A stretch of 64,000 bases of DNA from Candidatus Heimdallarchaeota archaeon (GTDB lineage: Archaea; Asgardarchaeota; Heimdallarchaeia; Hodarchaeales; Hodarchaeaceae): positions 1,674,050-1,738,049 of the forward strand of contig CP070695.1 of NCBI GenBank assembly GCA_020353515.1. The letters run 5' to 3'. Position 1 is the first letter of the stretch; each line of letters begins with the position of its first letter. The notes under the pieces are model-generated. The model saw only the letters and a program-made list of their open reading frames with translations, was not told the origin of the DNA and did no database searches. Made by a program: the position numbers and the translations under genes. Of the stretch, positions 26,366 through 36,369 are shown one piece after another.

Positions 26366-28231
26366 ATGACAGCTTCTCATCTTGACGATTTTAAACAATA
26401 TTTAGCAATTGAAACGGCGGGTGGACCTACTTGGCACCCCAATAATCAAGAAATCGCATTCGTGTATGATAATCCAGGCTTGATGCAAATCTTTACAGTT
26501 CCAATACAGTCTGAACACACATTCTGGCCTAAGAGAATGATATATAACGAGAATCGTTGTACTGATCCTCGATATTTACAGGATGGGACAATTGTCTTTT
26601 TAAAGGATAATAAAGGGGACGAAAATTTCCAAATAGGATTCATTACCCGAGATCTCGATGTTGAATGGATTACGAATGATCTCTCTGCGAAACACTTGGT
26701 AACACTAACTACTACTAATTCGATCTATTATTCCGCTAATATTACAGATAAAAAAATTTTTTCTATTTATCGCCATAGGATTCCTCTTCAAACTAATAAT
26801 CCTGAACGAATATACCAACCTGATGAAGGGTTAGTTAAAGCGGAGGTAGTTTCACCTGATGAGAAATTCCTTGTTTTTGCAAGGATTCATGGGAATAATT
26901 ATCAAGAATTGTATCTCTTAGAAATAGAAACGGGGAAAATTGATCCACTATCACGGAAAATTTCTGGTGATTTTAAAACGAGGTGGACCGCCGTTCGATG
27001 GCTTGATCAAAACCATATATTAGTTCTTACCGATCATGAAAGTGAATTTCAAAGAATTGCGATAATTTCTTTTGATGGGAAATTTCATACTATCAACGAG
27101 ATAGAGACGAATTTACAATATGAATCCCCATCTAACACCTTCACATTTTGCGAAAATTCACCTTATACCTATTTCAGTTTTAATCAGGATGGGTATAGTA
27201 TTATTGTGCGAGCGATTTTCGATTCAAATGGTTGTTCAAAATATGAAACACTAGGATTACCACATAAGGCAGTTCTTGTAACTGCTGATGAAAGGACGTT
27301 TAAACAGGGATTAAGTCTTTCACCCGATGGGAACCTTTTGGCACTCACTCTTAGTTCTCCAACCTCGCCAATAAATATCTGGATTTTAGATTTACAATCT
27401 AGAAAACTCTGGAAAGCAACTGATGCAAGTACTGTAGGTTTAAATCCTAATAATTTTGTTGACACATCATTGAGAATCTTTTCAAGCTTTGATAGGTTGG
27501 AAGTTCCCTATTTTCGTTACTTACCCAAGGGAAAAGTCCCCAATGACAGATGGCCAGCGATTATCATCATTCATGGAGGCCCTGAAGCTCAAATTCGCCC
27601 CAATTTTTCGCCAGTAATACAATATTTTCTATCTGCTGGTTTTGCAGTAGTAACACCGAACATTCGTGGGAGTACTGGATACGGTCGTACATATCTTGAT
27701 CTTGATAATATAGAGAAGCGATTGGACTCGATTCGGGATATTCAATACTTAGTGAACGATATTCATGAAAATGATTCTCTTATCGATTCTAATCGTCTTG
27801 CTATCTTTGGTGGTAGTTATGGTGGTTTCGCAGTTTTATCAGTAATGACTGAATATCCTTCACTATGGAAAGCTGGTGTCGATATATTTGGTATAGCAAA
27901 TTTTGTGACTTTTCTTCAAAACACTGCCCCATGGAGACGAAAACTTCGAGAAATTGAATATGGGAGTCTTGATGGTGATATGGACACGTTAAATCGAATT
28001 AGTCCTATTCATAAAGTAGATCAAATAACAGCTCCATTATTTATTATTGCAGGTGACAATGATGAACGTGTACCTTTATCTGAATCGATTCAAATGTATG
28101 AAAGTTTGAAAGAGAGAGGTTTATCCGTTAAACTGCTACGCTTTGCTGATGAGGGTCATGGGATAACTAAATTGAAGAATAAAATTCAGGCATATTCAGA
28201 AATCATTTCATGGTTAAAAGAGCATGTTTGA
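26366..28231 (+). CDS. S9 family serine peptidase (acylaminoacyl-peptidase/prolyl oligopeptidase type)
   Basis: 621 residues. N-terminal two thirds form a beta-propeller with recurrent strand pairs and SPDGNLLAL-type blades; the C-terminal alpha/beta hydrolase begins about residue 390 with IIIHGGPEAQ. Nucleophile Ser484 in GGSYGG, Asp about 564 in AGDNDERVP, His about 597 in DEGHGI: a complete triad. Cytoplasmic, no signal peptide. Family members trim acylated or short peptides, which fits a cell that imports peptides, but no direct link to the importer is shown. Start ATG is preceded by GAGGAAA. Confidence 0.9.
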   Translation: MTASHLDDFKQYLAIETAGGPTWHPNNQEIAFVYDNPGLMQIFTVPIQSEHTFWPKRMIYNENRCTDPRYLQDGTIVFLKDNKGDENFQIGFITRDLDVEWITNDLSAKHLVTLTTTNSIYYSANITDKKIFSIYRHRIPLQTNNPERIYQPDEGLVKAEVVSPDEKFLVFARIHGNNYQELYLLEIETGKIDPLSRKISGDFKTRWTAVRWLDQNHILVLTDHESEFQRIAIISFDGKFHTINEIETNLQYESPSNTFTFCENSPYTYFSFNQDGYSIIVRAIFDSNGCSKYETLGLPHKAVLVTADERTFKQGLSLSPDGNLLALTLSSPTSPINIWILDLQSRKLWKATDASTVGLNPNNFVDTSLRIFSSFDRLEVPYFRYLPKGKVPNDRWPAIIIIHGGPEAQIRPNFSPVIQYFLSAGFAVVTPNIRGSTGYGRTYLDLDNIEKRLDSIRDIQYLVNDIHENDSLIDSNRLAIFGGSYGGFAVLSVMTEYPSLWKAGVDIFGIANFVTFLQNTAPWRRKLREIEYGSLDGDMDTLNRISPIHKVDQITAPLFIIAGDNDERVPLSESIQMYESLKERGLSVKLLRFADEGHGITKLKNKIQAYSEIISWLKEHV

Positions 28232-28350
28232 GGATATTATTTTATAACTTCACACAAGAGATAGAATAAAAGAGGTGATTATATTTTATCTTGGATTAGT
28301 CCTTATGTTAAATTTCTTGAAAAAAGGAAGAAATAACGAATTATTTTTCG

Positions 28351-29808
28351 GTGATTAGGATTTTAATCAGTGCTTGGATCGTTACTGGTTGTTTTCTGGC
28401 ATTAATTATCCTCATAATGACAGAGAAGGTGAATCGTGCCATTTTGGCTATTTCAGGGGCTTTAATTACTTATTTTGTCCTAACATTCATTGAACAAAGA
28501 GATTTTTCCTTAATTGTGGATCTCCTGTTTGGAACACAAGATGAAGACTATGTCAACCTCCATTCCTTATTGTTAATTGTTGGAATCATGTTTATTGTTC
28601 ATATTTCTGATGAAATCGGAACATTTCAGTTTCTAGCTGTGATTGCGATCAAGATGAGTAAGGGAAGACCAATCTCCTTAATGATTATACTGTGTATTGT
28701 TTCAGCTGTTTTTTCATCAATTCTAAACAACATTCTAACAGTCATGATTTTAATCCCACTTACTATCACCATATCACGAGTATTAAACGTGTCACCTACT
28801 CCCTATATATTAACACAAGCGATCATGGTGAATATTGGAGGCACTTTTTTTCCGATTTCTTCGATTCCCAACATTTTAATTACCCAAGAAGTTGGTATTT
28901 CATTCTTAGATTACTTCTTGGAAATAGGTATTTTTTCAATTGTTACATTTGCTTTTACAATCTTATTGTTTGTGTTTTTTTATAAGAATGAATTGTCGAT
29001 TCCAAAAGACAAAGCAATCAATATCCTTCTATATGATTTTGATATTTGGAATGTTGTACAAAGTCGTCGTCTTTTGTTAGCATCCTTAGCTGCTTTAATT
29101 GTTTTAATGATTTCATTTTTTATGATACCCGGAAATCTTCTCCCTCCTGATGCAATCGCTTTGAGTATAGCAATGGCACTAACAATTTTTAGTCGCTTAG
29201 ACGCAAGAGAGATTATCAGAAAGTTTGATTTTGAATTAATTTTTTATCTCCTAGGTGTATTTGTCATTGTTGGAGGATTGGAGGTTGTGGAGGTATTAAC
29301 GTTTATTGAAAGCTTGCTTCAAAATTTTGGAGCTGGGGATGAATTTTTACAGTTAATCTTGATCATGTGGATTGCAGCTTTTTCTAGTGCTTTAATTGAT
29401 AATGTACCAATTACTAAAGCTTTTATTCCAATAGTGATGGGAATTTCTGGCAGTAATCCTTCCTTGACAAAGAGATATTTTTTCGGTCTTGCCATTGGTG
29501 CGAACTGGGGAGATAATTTGACACCATTAGGAGACAATATTCTTGTTTTAAATATTGCAAGAGAAAATAATCGTCCAATCAGCATCTTGACTTTTTGGAA
29601 ACTCGGATTAGTAGCTACACTATACCAACTACTTATAGCAACCCTTTATTTCACTTTACTATACCATTTTATTCCAGGATTAGCGTTTATTATTATAATT
29701 GGTTTATTAATAGCATTAATATTCATGTTACAGAAAGTAGGACCTTTTAAAATCCAGACAGCCATTAGTAAAACAATCTTTCAATTTAAACACTTCATAT
29801 TAACTTGA
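28351..29808 (+). CDS. ArsB/NhaD-type ion transporter
   Basis: 485 residues with about 11-12 membrane helices. Two related half-sequences carry the family's re-entrant hairpin patterns: SSILNNILTVMILIPLTI in the first half and FSSALIDNVPITKAFIPIV in the second, followed by GANWGDNLTPLGDN, a signature seen in Na+/H+ antiporters of the NhaD type and arsenite or citrate permeases. Substrate could be Na+/H+, arsenite or a carboxylate; no arsenic-resistance genes are nearby. GTG start. Stop overlaps the region just before the roadblock/coiled-coil gene, with which it is probably co-transcribed. Confidence 0.85.
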   Translation: MIRILISAWIVTGCFLALIILIMTEKVNRAILAISGALITYFVLTFIEQRDFSLIVDLLFGTQDEDYVNLHSLLLIVGIMFIVHISDEIGTFQFLAVIAIKMSKGRPISLMIILCIVSAVFSSILNNILTVMILIPLTITISRVLNVSPTPYILTQAIMVNIGGTFFPISSIPNILITQEVGISFLDYFLEIGIFSIVTFAFTILLFVFFYKNELSIPKDKAINILLYDFDIWNVVQSRRLLLASLAALIVLMISFFMIPGNLLPPDAIALSIAMALTIFSRLDAREIIRKFDFELIFYLLGVFVIVGGLEVVEVLTFIESLLQNFGAGDEFLQLILIMWIAAFSSALIDNVPITKAFIPIVMGISGSNPSLTKRYFFGLAIGANWGDNLTPLGDNILVLNIARENNRPISILTFWKLGLVATLYQLLIATLYFTLLYHFIPGLAFIIIIGLLIALIFMLQKVGPFKIQTAISKTIFQFKHFILT

Positions 29809-29819
29809 AGGGAAGAGTA

Positions 29820-30443
29820 ATGATTGAAGAAACTATAGAACGTATTAAAAATAAATTACCTGAAGTAGAACAAATTATCATGTTCTATAATGATGGGACA
29901 GTATTTCATTCGACATTTGAGAAGATTAATATTCCCAAATTAGGAGAAAATATATCTGAAACGTTAGCTAACATGCGGAGAATATATGAAATCTGTAATT
30001 ACACCTTGGAGGATTATACAAGGCTTGTTTTTGATACAGACGGTATTAATGTAGTTATTCTAAAACTTGGAGAGAACAGTAATGTAGCCCTCTTTTTTAG
30101 GAAGATACGAAGAAAAGGAGAGTTAAGAATTCATACTATACGACGTTACTTGGCGAAGGTGGAGGATCTTCTAGACATTGATCAGGATGAATTGGTTCTT
30201 CAAGAATTGGAAACCAAAGAAGATGAGCTAGATGAATTAAAATTACAGATGGGCTCCCAACAATACAAGTTAATAACGCTGCAAGACTATCGAAATGAGA
30301 CCATAGAAGAGGAAAAGAAAAAAGAGATATCTAAAGAGATCGATAAAGTGGAAAAAGAAATTTTGAGAGTTAAGGAGAAAATCGACAAAAAAATTACCGA
30401 AATAAACGATTTAAAGGAAGAGCTGGAACCCGAAGATCCTTAA
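29820..30443 (+). CDS. Roadblock/LC7-like domain protein with C-terminal coiled coil
   Basis: 207 residues from the ATG at 29820, preceded by GAAGGGAAGAG; an in-frame TTG 15 bases earlier is less likely. Residues 1-95 show the alternating helix/strand pattern of a roadblock/LC7 fold: IIMFYNDGTVFHSTF strands, ISETLANMRRIYEI helix, then VFDTDGINVVILKL and NVALFFRK strands. Residues 115-205 are a highly charged coiled coil (Glu/Lys heptads). Roadblock proteins serve as small-GTPase regulators or scaffolds and are abundant in Asgard archaea. 11 bases after the transporter gene, so probably linked in expression. Family assignment is by fold pattern, not by motif. Confidence 0.6.
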   Translation: MIEETIERIKNKLPEVEQIIMFYNDGTVFHSTFEKINIPKLGENISETLANMRRIYEICNYTLEDYTRLVFDTDGINVVILKLGENSNVALFFRKIRRKGELRIHTIRRYLAKVEDLLDIDQDELVLQELETKEDELDELKLQMGSQQYKLITLQDYRNETIEEEKKKEISKEIDKVEKEILRVKEKIDKKITEINDLKEELEPEDP

Positions 30444-30546
30444 AGAAGTTTACAGAGGGAAGAAGATGACAAAGTTAAATTGTTGATCACGGTTAGCGCT
30501 CTAGGTATGTTAATTCGAAAACAAAAGAATCATTGAGCCTACTTCC

Positions 30547-32535
30547 TCAGATTAATTCCGACTGAATTCTTTCATAATAATCCAATGATTCTGGATTAGA
30601 TAAAGCGTCTTTATTGGTCACAGGTTTTCCATGGATAATATTTGTGACTGCTATTTCTACTTTTTTCATTGAGAATGTATAAGGAATGTCTGGTGTTTCT
30701 AAAATTAAAGCAGGAACATGACGAGGTGATGCTTTCTCTCGCAATACTTTCTTTATTTCTTTCTTTAATTCTTCTGTTAATGAATAACCTTCAGCTACTT
30801 TTACAAAGAGAATAATCCTTTGATCTCCTTTCCAGCTCTGACCGATAGCAAGACTATCCTCAATCTCAGGTAACGTTTCAACAGTATTGTAAATCTCGGA
30901 TGTTCCAATACGAACTCCAGAAGGTTTTAAAACAGTATCCGACCTTCCAAAGACTGTCAGCCCCCCTGTATCGCTGTGAATAATAATATAATCTCCATGG
31001 CGCCACACAATTTTTCCCTTTGGTTGAAAAAAGGAGAAATAAGCTTGTTCATATTTCTTATTGGTACTATCATCCCAGAAATAGAGGGGGCCACTAGGGA
31101 ATGGATATTCCACTACTAGTTCTGCTTGCTGATCACGAACCGCTTTTGCCTCATCATCATAAGCTTCAATTTTCATTCCTAATGCACGGCATTGAATCGG
31201 TCTTTCGGCATAAAGAGGTAGAATAGGACACCCCCCTGCAAAAATTGCATTGAGATCAGATCCTCCTGTAATTGAATTGAAATGAAAATCTTTCTTTACG
31301 TCTTTATAGAGCCATTCCATTGTTTCTGATGATATAGATGAAGCAGTTTGAGAAATTACTCGTAAAGAAGACAAATCGAACTCTTCTCCTGGTTGAGCAC
31401 CAATTCCATTAAGGTAATGAAGATAACTAGCACTTGTACCAAAAATTGTCAGTTTTTCATCTTGAATTAATTTCCACATTGCTCCCCAATCGGGATAAAG
31501 TGGGTTTCCATCATATAGGAGAATAGTTGCTCCAACAGCTAGGGAACAGTTGAGCCAATTCCACATCATCCACGAGGGTGAGGTGTTGTACATGATGCGA
31601 TCGGTCTTTTTCACGTCTGTATGCAGGATTAAATCCCTCAGCTGTGTTAGTAGAACCCCTCCAGTACTCTGAACCATACATTTCGGCTTTCCTGTCGTCC
31701 CTGAAGAAAACATAATGTATCCTGGATGAGAAAAAGGTAATTGTGCAAATTTTATTTCTTTCGGATGTGCTTCTGAGGAAAGAAAATCATTATAATCTAT
31801 AGAGCGAGAAATATTATCGATGTTGGGTGAATCTTTGATGTAGGGAGTTACGATCACTCTTTCTATCGAAGGAAGCCCCTTAATAACGTGTTCAACATTA
31901 ATGAGACTAGAAAAAACCTTTCCTTTGTAGAAGTAGCCATCAGCAGCAATCAGAATTTTCGGTTTAATTTGACCAAAGCGATCTAAGACAGCTGTTGGTC
32001 CCAGCTCTGCTCCACATGAAGCCCATGATGCTCCAAGACTTGTAGCCGCTAGCATAGCAATTACTGTTTCTATCAGGTTTGGGATGTATCCAGCTACACA
32101 ATCTCCATGACTAACATCTAACTCTTGTAATGATTTAGTAAATCGGGTTACTTGAGAGAAAAGCTCAGGATAAGTCATTCGCTTTATTCTTTGGTTTTCT
32201 CCGTGGAATATGTAGGCTAAGCGATTTTTTTCTTTATGATGACGTAATAAGTTCTCTGCGAAATTTAATTCTGCTCCTGGAAACCATTTAACTGAAAAGA
32301 AGTCATCAATATTGTCAACAACAGTGTCATACTTCTTTGAAGCAATGATTCCTCCATAATCCCACATAGTTGCCCAAAAATCAGACAATTTTTCAATAGA
32401 CCAGGCATAGAGTTGATGATAAGTTGTCAAATCAAGATTATATTTGCTATTCACATACTCCATAAATTTAGTCATGTTTGCTTGCTTGATTTGCTCCTCA
32501 GAGGGTGTCCAAAGTACTTTTGGAAAAGGTTCCAC
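30547..32535 (-). CDS. aacS: Acetoacetyl-CoA synthetase
   Basis: 662 residues, the usual length for this branch of the AMP-forming acyl-CoA synthetases. The N-terminal VLWTPSEEQI, YAWSIEKLSDFW and GAELNFAENLL blocks are characteristic of acetoacetyl-CoA synthetase rather than acetyl-CoA synthetase. Adenylation motif FSSGTTGKPKCMV (about 277-289) and the hinge GRSDTVLKPSGVRIG are intact; the C-terminal lysine region PYTFSMKKVE matches the acetylation/catalytic lysine position. Converts acetoacetate plus CoA and ATP to acetoacetyl-CoA. Last gene of a leftward run with the DUF35 and thiolase-like genes, 75 bp after the former. Confidence 0.9.
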   Translation of the reverse strand: MEPFPKVLWTPSEEQIKQANMTKFMEYVNSKYNLDLTTYHQLYAWSIEKLSDFWATMWDYGGIIASKKYDTVVDNIDDFFSVKWFPGAELNFAENLLRHHKEKNRLAYIFHGENQRIKRMTYPELFSQVTRFTKSLQELDVSHGDCVAGYIPNLIETVIAMLAATSLGASWASCGAELGPTAVLDRFGQIKPKILIAADGYFYKGKVFSSLINVEHVIKGLPSIERVIVTPYIKDSPNIDNISRSIDYNDFLSSEAHPKEIKFAQLPFSHPGYIMFSSGTTGKPKCMVQSTGGVLLTQLRDLILHTDVKKTDRIMYNTSPSWMMWNWLNCSLAVGATILLYDGNPLYPDWGAMWKLIQDEKLTIFGTSASYLHYLNGIGAQPGEEFDLSSLRVISQTASSISSETMEWLYKDVKKDFHFNSITGGSDLNAIFAGGCPILPLYAERPIQCRALGMKIEAYDDEAKAVRDQQAELVVEYPFPSGPLYFWDDSTNKKYEQAYFSFFQPKGKIVWRHGDYIIIHSDTGGLTVFGRSDTVLKPSGVRIGTSEIYNTVETLPEIEDSLAIGQSWKGDQRIILFVKVAEGYSLTEELKKEIKKVLREKASPRHVPALILETPDIPYTFSMKKVEIAVTNIIHGKPVTNKDALSNPESLDYYERIQSELI

Positions 32536-32610
32536 CTCCTAGATTTCTAATAATGTACTGGTTATTAAAATCTGATCATCTATAAATGAAAAAAAAGTGG
32601 AGAGAGTGGT

Positions 32611-33279
32611 TTACATACTTCTTTTTAATATCTTAATCCATTCGTAAACGGGTTCACATAATTTTTTGATACGTTCTTTTTCGGGGGTCATGGAAGATGG
32701 ATGCCAGCTTGGATCAGGTTCAAACCAGAAGTCAATAAGGTTACCCACCCGTTTTTCTTTACCAGTAAACTTAATTATGACTGGCATGTCTGTTTCAACG
32801 TGCCATGGTTCCTCTATTTTTAGAATATTCGCTATTGCTGTCCTGCTTTCTCCAACAAGGACATATGCAAGAACAAAAGGCAATTTCTTTAACGCACTCT
32901 TGGCAGCAAACCCACAGATCGTGAAAGTATGAAGAATACCTGTGTGAGGCATCTCTACCCACTCTGTTTTTTTAAGTTTACAATCGAGCTTCCAGCAGTT
33001 TACTCGGGGGGGAAAGGTTATGTCTCCACATTTTGGACATTTTGTCCCTAGTAATTTTCCTTCGAGTAAGGCTTTAGCGTATGGACTTAAAGCACCCAAT
33101 CGGAAAGTGTAAAGCATGTCATAGTAGATTTGTTGTTCAATCCAGTCTGCACCCTCGGCTACTCCTGTTCGAACATTCTGCCAAACCCATCCTTTTTCTG
33201 GGATCAATTTATTGAGTTTAGACCACTTTTCCCACTCAAATTCTTTATTATTTGGTGTTGGATGTAAATTCTTTTTCAT
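32611..33279 (-). CDS. DUF35 zinc ribbon/OB-fold acyl-CoA-binding accessory protein
   Basis: 222 residues. Zinc knuckles CPKC (about 80-83) and a second pair in NCWKLDC, followed by an OB-like domain (WVEMPHTGILHTFTICGFAAKS... and FVLAYVLVGESRTAIANIL). DUF35 proteins sit beside thiolases or thiolase-like aldolases and hold the substrate-CoA in a shared tunnel, as in the archaeal acetoacetyl-CoA thiolase/HMG-CoA synthase complex. About 70 extra residues precede the ribbon and 40 follow the OB part. 11 bases after the thiolase-like gene, strongly suggesting a complex. Confidence 0.85.
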   Translation of the reverse strand: MKKNLHPTPNNKEFEWEKWSKLNKLIPEKGWVWQNVRTGVAEGADWIEQQIYYDMLYTFRLGALSPYAKALLEGKLLGTKCPKCGDITFPPRVNCWKLDCKLKKTEWVEMPHTGILHTFTICGFAAKSALKKLPFVLAYVLVGESRTAIANILKIEEPWHVETDMPVIIKFTGKEKRVGNLIDFWFEPDPSWHPSSMTPEKERIKKLCEPVYEWIKILKRSM

Positions 33280-33290
33280 CTATAATCACC

Positions 33291-34559
33291 TCACACTCTC
33301 TTCAGAATGAAATTGCTTATCGATGTTCCTGTCCCTGCATGAGAATTGACCAAACCGACCTCAGCATCTTTAACTTCATTCTCTGTTGTCCTGTGTTCTC
33401 TTGGAATTAAACCAGTAAGCTGGTAGTAGCATTCGATTGCAGACATTAATCCTGTGGCACCTACTGGATGTCCGTACCCAATAAGTCCACCACCAGGATT
33501 CGTGGGAATTTCCCCATCCATCATCGGCATTCTGTCACGAATGAATTGTTTTGGAGTAATAGACTGACACCATCCAAGAGCATTGTATATTTGGAATTCC
33601 GAGGTGGAAAAAGCATCATGTACTTCTGCTACATCGAGAGATTTGTAGGAATCTTTCCATTCGATACCAGCCATTTTGAAGGCAACTTCCGCGGAATGAC
33701 GACACGCAGCGAATTCCCCTAGTCCAGGGTAACCTTCTCCGTATCGTTCTGTCCATCCTGGAAAGGCATAACGATCACCTGCACGAATGGTACAGGAAGA
33801 TAGACCAGCACCAATAATTTCGACATATTGATCAGGAGCATATTGTTTAGCTATCTGTTCATTACACACTAAGACCGTTGCAGCACCTTCAGACATAAAA
33901 CAACAATCCCATTTTTTTAGTGGGTATGAGATTAATCGGCTATCCATGACATCATCGACTGTTAATTTTTCTCCGACTTTCCGAAAATGCTGAGCTTTCT
34001 CCCCTGTGGCTACGGCATTATTCTTATTTTTAACTGCTATTTCAGCAAAATCTTCTTCTGTTAGTCCATATTGTTCCATAAAAACCCGTGCTAATCCTGC
34101 ATAGTAATTAGTGTAATTTGCTCCAAGCATTGCCTCATATCTTGTGTCGGATGCTATAGCAATGAATTCCGATCCTTTGCTTTGAGAAACAGAACCCATT
34201 AGTTCGTAACCGATCACAGGAACAATATCTGCGAGTCCAGCTCGTACAAGAGCATATGCTGCGTATAAGGCGGATCCACCTGTATTACCACCGTTATCAA
34301 TTCGAAAATGCGGGACACCGACCAAACCCAGATGATCGTGCAGTATCCAGTAAGCTGTCAACTGGTGACTGAAATGGACTGAAAAATGAGAATAAACGAC
34401 CATACCTTTTTCCCTAACATCCTTTAGATGAAACTCGGGAACATCTGTATAGAGTTGCCGGATACAATTTGCCACCATCTCCTCAATTTGAAGGTTTAAT
34501 GGATAATCAAAGGGTGTGGTGGTTCCTCCAGCAATAAACACTCTTTGTTGTTCTGGCAT
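33291..34559 (-). CDS. Thiolase-fold protein lacking the active-site cysteine
   Basis: 422 residues of SCP-x-type thiolase fold. The block that normally reads CASG and carries the acylated nucleophile is IDNGGNTGGSALYAAYALVRAG (88-109 region): Asn92 stands where Cys is expected and no cysteine occurs from 33 to well past 200. The C-terminal catalytic region is kept: GGGLIGYGHPVGATG (around 350) and NSHAGTGTSISN. Thiolase-like aldolases of steroid side-chain breakdown (Ltp2 with a DUF35 partner) also lack the cysteine, so this pair may be a lyase/aldolase rather than a thiolase. Same operon as the DUF35 and acetoacetyl-CoA synthetase genes. Confidence 0.85.
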   Translation of the reverse strand: MPEQQRVFIAGGTTTPFDYPLNLQIEEMVANCIRQLYTDVPEFHLKDVREKGMVVYSHFSVHFSHQLTAYWILHDHLGLVGVPHFRIDNGGNTGGSALYAAYALVRAGLADIVPVIGYELMGSVSQSKGSEFIAIASDTRYEAMLGANYTNYYAGLARVFMEQYGLTEEDFAEIAVKNKNNAVATGEKAQHFRKVGEKLTVDDVMDSRLISYPLKKWDCCFMSEGAATVLVCNEQIAKQYAPDQYVEIIGAGLSSCTIRAGDRYAFPGWTERYGEGYPGLGEFAACRHSAEVAFKMAGIEWKDSYKSLDVAEVHDAFSTSEFQIYNALGWCQSITPKQFIRDRMPMMDGEIPTNPGGGLIGYGHPVGATGLMSAIECYYQLTGLIPREHRTTENEVKDAEVGLVNSHAGTGTSISNFILKRV

Positions 34560-34824
34560 CTTTTAATCACTTTTTATTTTGCTTAAGTTTTTGGAGATAT
34601 TTTCCAGTCAACAAATGAAAAATTACAAGTAAGCTAGAAATCTCTCCTTAAAAAATCCTCCTTATCTGGCACATTTTTTCCGAGATATATCTATAATGTG
34701 ACTAAAATTAAAGAAAATAGAGGGGAGAAAATGGCTTTAATCAACACTTCTATATTTATGGTTGCACTAATAACTTGTTTTTTTATGTGATAGTTTAACG
34801 TTTCTAAAGGTTGAAAAGATCAAA

Positions 34825-36363
34825 ATGCAATACATTCTTGCTATAGATAGTGGATCAACTGGAATAAGAGCAGTTTTACTTAATAAAAAGGGAGAAATCA
34901 TTGCTCGTGAGTATGAAAAAACAACAGCGCTATATCCCAAAGCAGGGTGGATTGAACATGATCCATTCGATCTTTGGCAGTCATTAAAAACTGTTGTCAA
35001 TAAAATCTTTGAGAGACCTGATATATCTCCAAAAGATATTGCAGCAATTGGGATCACTAATCAGCGCGCGAGCTTCACACTTTGGGATCGAAGCACTGGA
35101 AGACCAGTGATCAACTTCATCAATTGGGCTGATATTCGTGCAGCAGAAACCTGTGATCAGATGAATAAAAATAAGAAATGGCGACTTCTGAAGAAGTTCG
35201 CTTGGGTCGCTAGTAGGATCACACGAAACACGATGCTAACGGCAACTTCTATGCTCAACTATACCACTGATCATGTTACTGTACGATTACGCTGGGTTTT
35301 AGATAACATTGAAGGTTTACACGAACGATGTAAAGCAGGAGAAATAGCCTTTGGAACAATTGATTCGTGGTTTATTTATAAATTAACCGGTGGGAGAGTC
35401 CACGCTTCTGATTATAGTAACGCAGCAACAGGACTCTTGAATCCATTTCAGCTAAAGTGGAATAAACCAATTTTAAGTATTTTTAATATTCCAATGGAAA
35501 TTCTCCCTGAATTAAAGGATACTAATGGAGATTTTGGGACTACTGATCCTACTTTATTTCTGGATGCTGAAATTCCTATTCGTGCTGCATGTGGTGACCA
35601 ACAGGCCGCACTCTTTGGTCAATGCTGTTTTAACAAAGGAGATGTAAAAATTTCACAAGGCTCTGGAAGCTTTGTTGATATGAATGTGGGGTATACGGGG
35701 AAGCTCTCGAAACGAGGTTTATTTCCACTTATCGCATGGGTAATCGATGGAAAAGGTACATATATGCTCGAGGGATTTGTTGCAACTGCAGGTACATTAA
35801 TAGACTGGCTTGGGCAAGGAATTGGATTAAGTGATACACCTAAAATCTTAAATGAGTATGCTGCAAATTGTGAAGATACAGAAGGAGTTATTTTTATACC
35901 TACCCCTTCAGGAATTCGATTTCCTTACTTCTCTCCTAATGCACGAGGAACAATTTTAGGCCTTTCACTAACAATACATCGAAGTCATGTAGCAAGGGCT
36001 GTTTTCGAAGGTATTGCCCTTCGACTTGTAGATATTCTTGAAGGTTTAGAGAAGGATACTAAAATACCAATTCGGTCACTTAGAGCAGATGGTGGGGTTT
36101 CAAAATCAGATATTATGCTACAAAGTCTTGCAGATTTCGCTAATCTAGATGTAATACGTGCACCCGAACCAGATATGACTGCGACTGGTGCAGCATATCT
36201 TGCTGGATTAAGTGTTGGTTTTTGGTTAGATAAGAAACAGTTACAAGAGATCTATGAAAACATGAAACCTCAATCCTTTTCACCTAAGATGGAACCCCAA
36301 AAACGAAAAGCCAAAAGAATACGTTGGAAGAAAGCATTGGAAGCAATATTATCCATTGATTGA
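34825..36363 (+). CDS. glpK: Glycerol kinase (FGGY family)
   Basis: 512 residues. Opens with the phosphate-binding [13 protein letters not shown] (5-17), contains [13 protein letters not shown] (about 75-87) where Arg contacts glycerol, the [14 protein letters not shown] catalytic-aspartate block, and [10 protein letters not shown] (about 265) with the second FGGY signature; C-terminal [15 protein letters not shown] and the adenine-site [14 protein letters not shown] are typical. The frame contains a roughly 20-residue extra segment around 113-140 ([14 protein letters not shown]) not usual in bacterial GlpK. Phosphorylates glycerol to glycerol 3-phosphate. Another FGGY substrate cannot be excluded. 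AGGTTGAAAAG upstream. Confidence 0.85.
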   Translation: MQYILAIDSGSTGIRAVLLNKKGEIIAREYEKTTALYPKAGWIEHDPFDLWQSLKTVVNKIFERPDISPKDIAAIGITNQRASFTLWDRSTGRPVINFINWADIRAAETCDQMNKNKKWRLLKKFAWVASRITRNTMLTATSMLNYTTDHVTVRLRWVLDNIEGLHERCKAGEIAFGTIDSWFIYKLTGGRVHASDYSNAATGLLNPFQLKWNKPILSIFNIPMEILPELKDTNGDFGTTDPTLFLDAEIPIRAACGDQQAALFGQCCFNKGDVKISQGSGSFVDMNVGYTGKLSKRGLFPLIAWVIDGKGTYMLEGFVATAGTLIDWLGQGIGLSDTPKILNEYAANCEDTEGVIFIPTPSGIRFPYFSPNARGTILGLSLTIHRSHVARAVFEGIALRLVDILEGLEKDTKIPIRSLRADGGVSKSDIMLQSLADFANLDVIRAPEPDMTATGAAYLAGLSVGFWLDKKQLQEIYENMKPQSFSPKMEPQKRKAKRIRWKKALEAILSID

Positions 36364-36369
36364 TTAATA

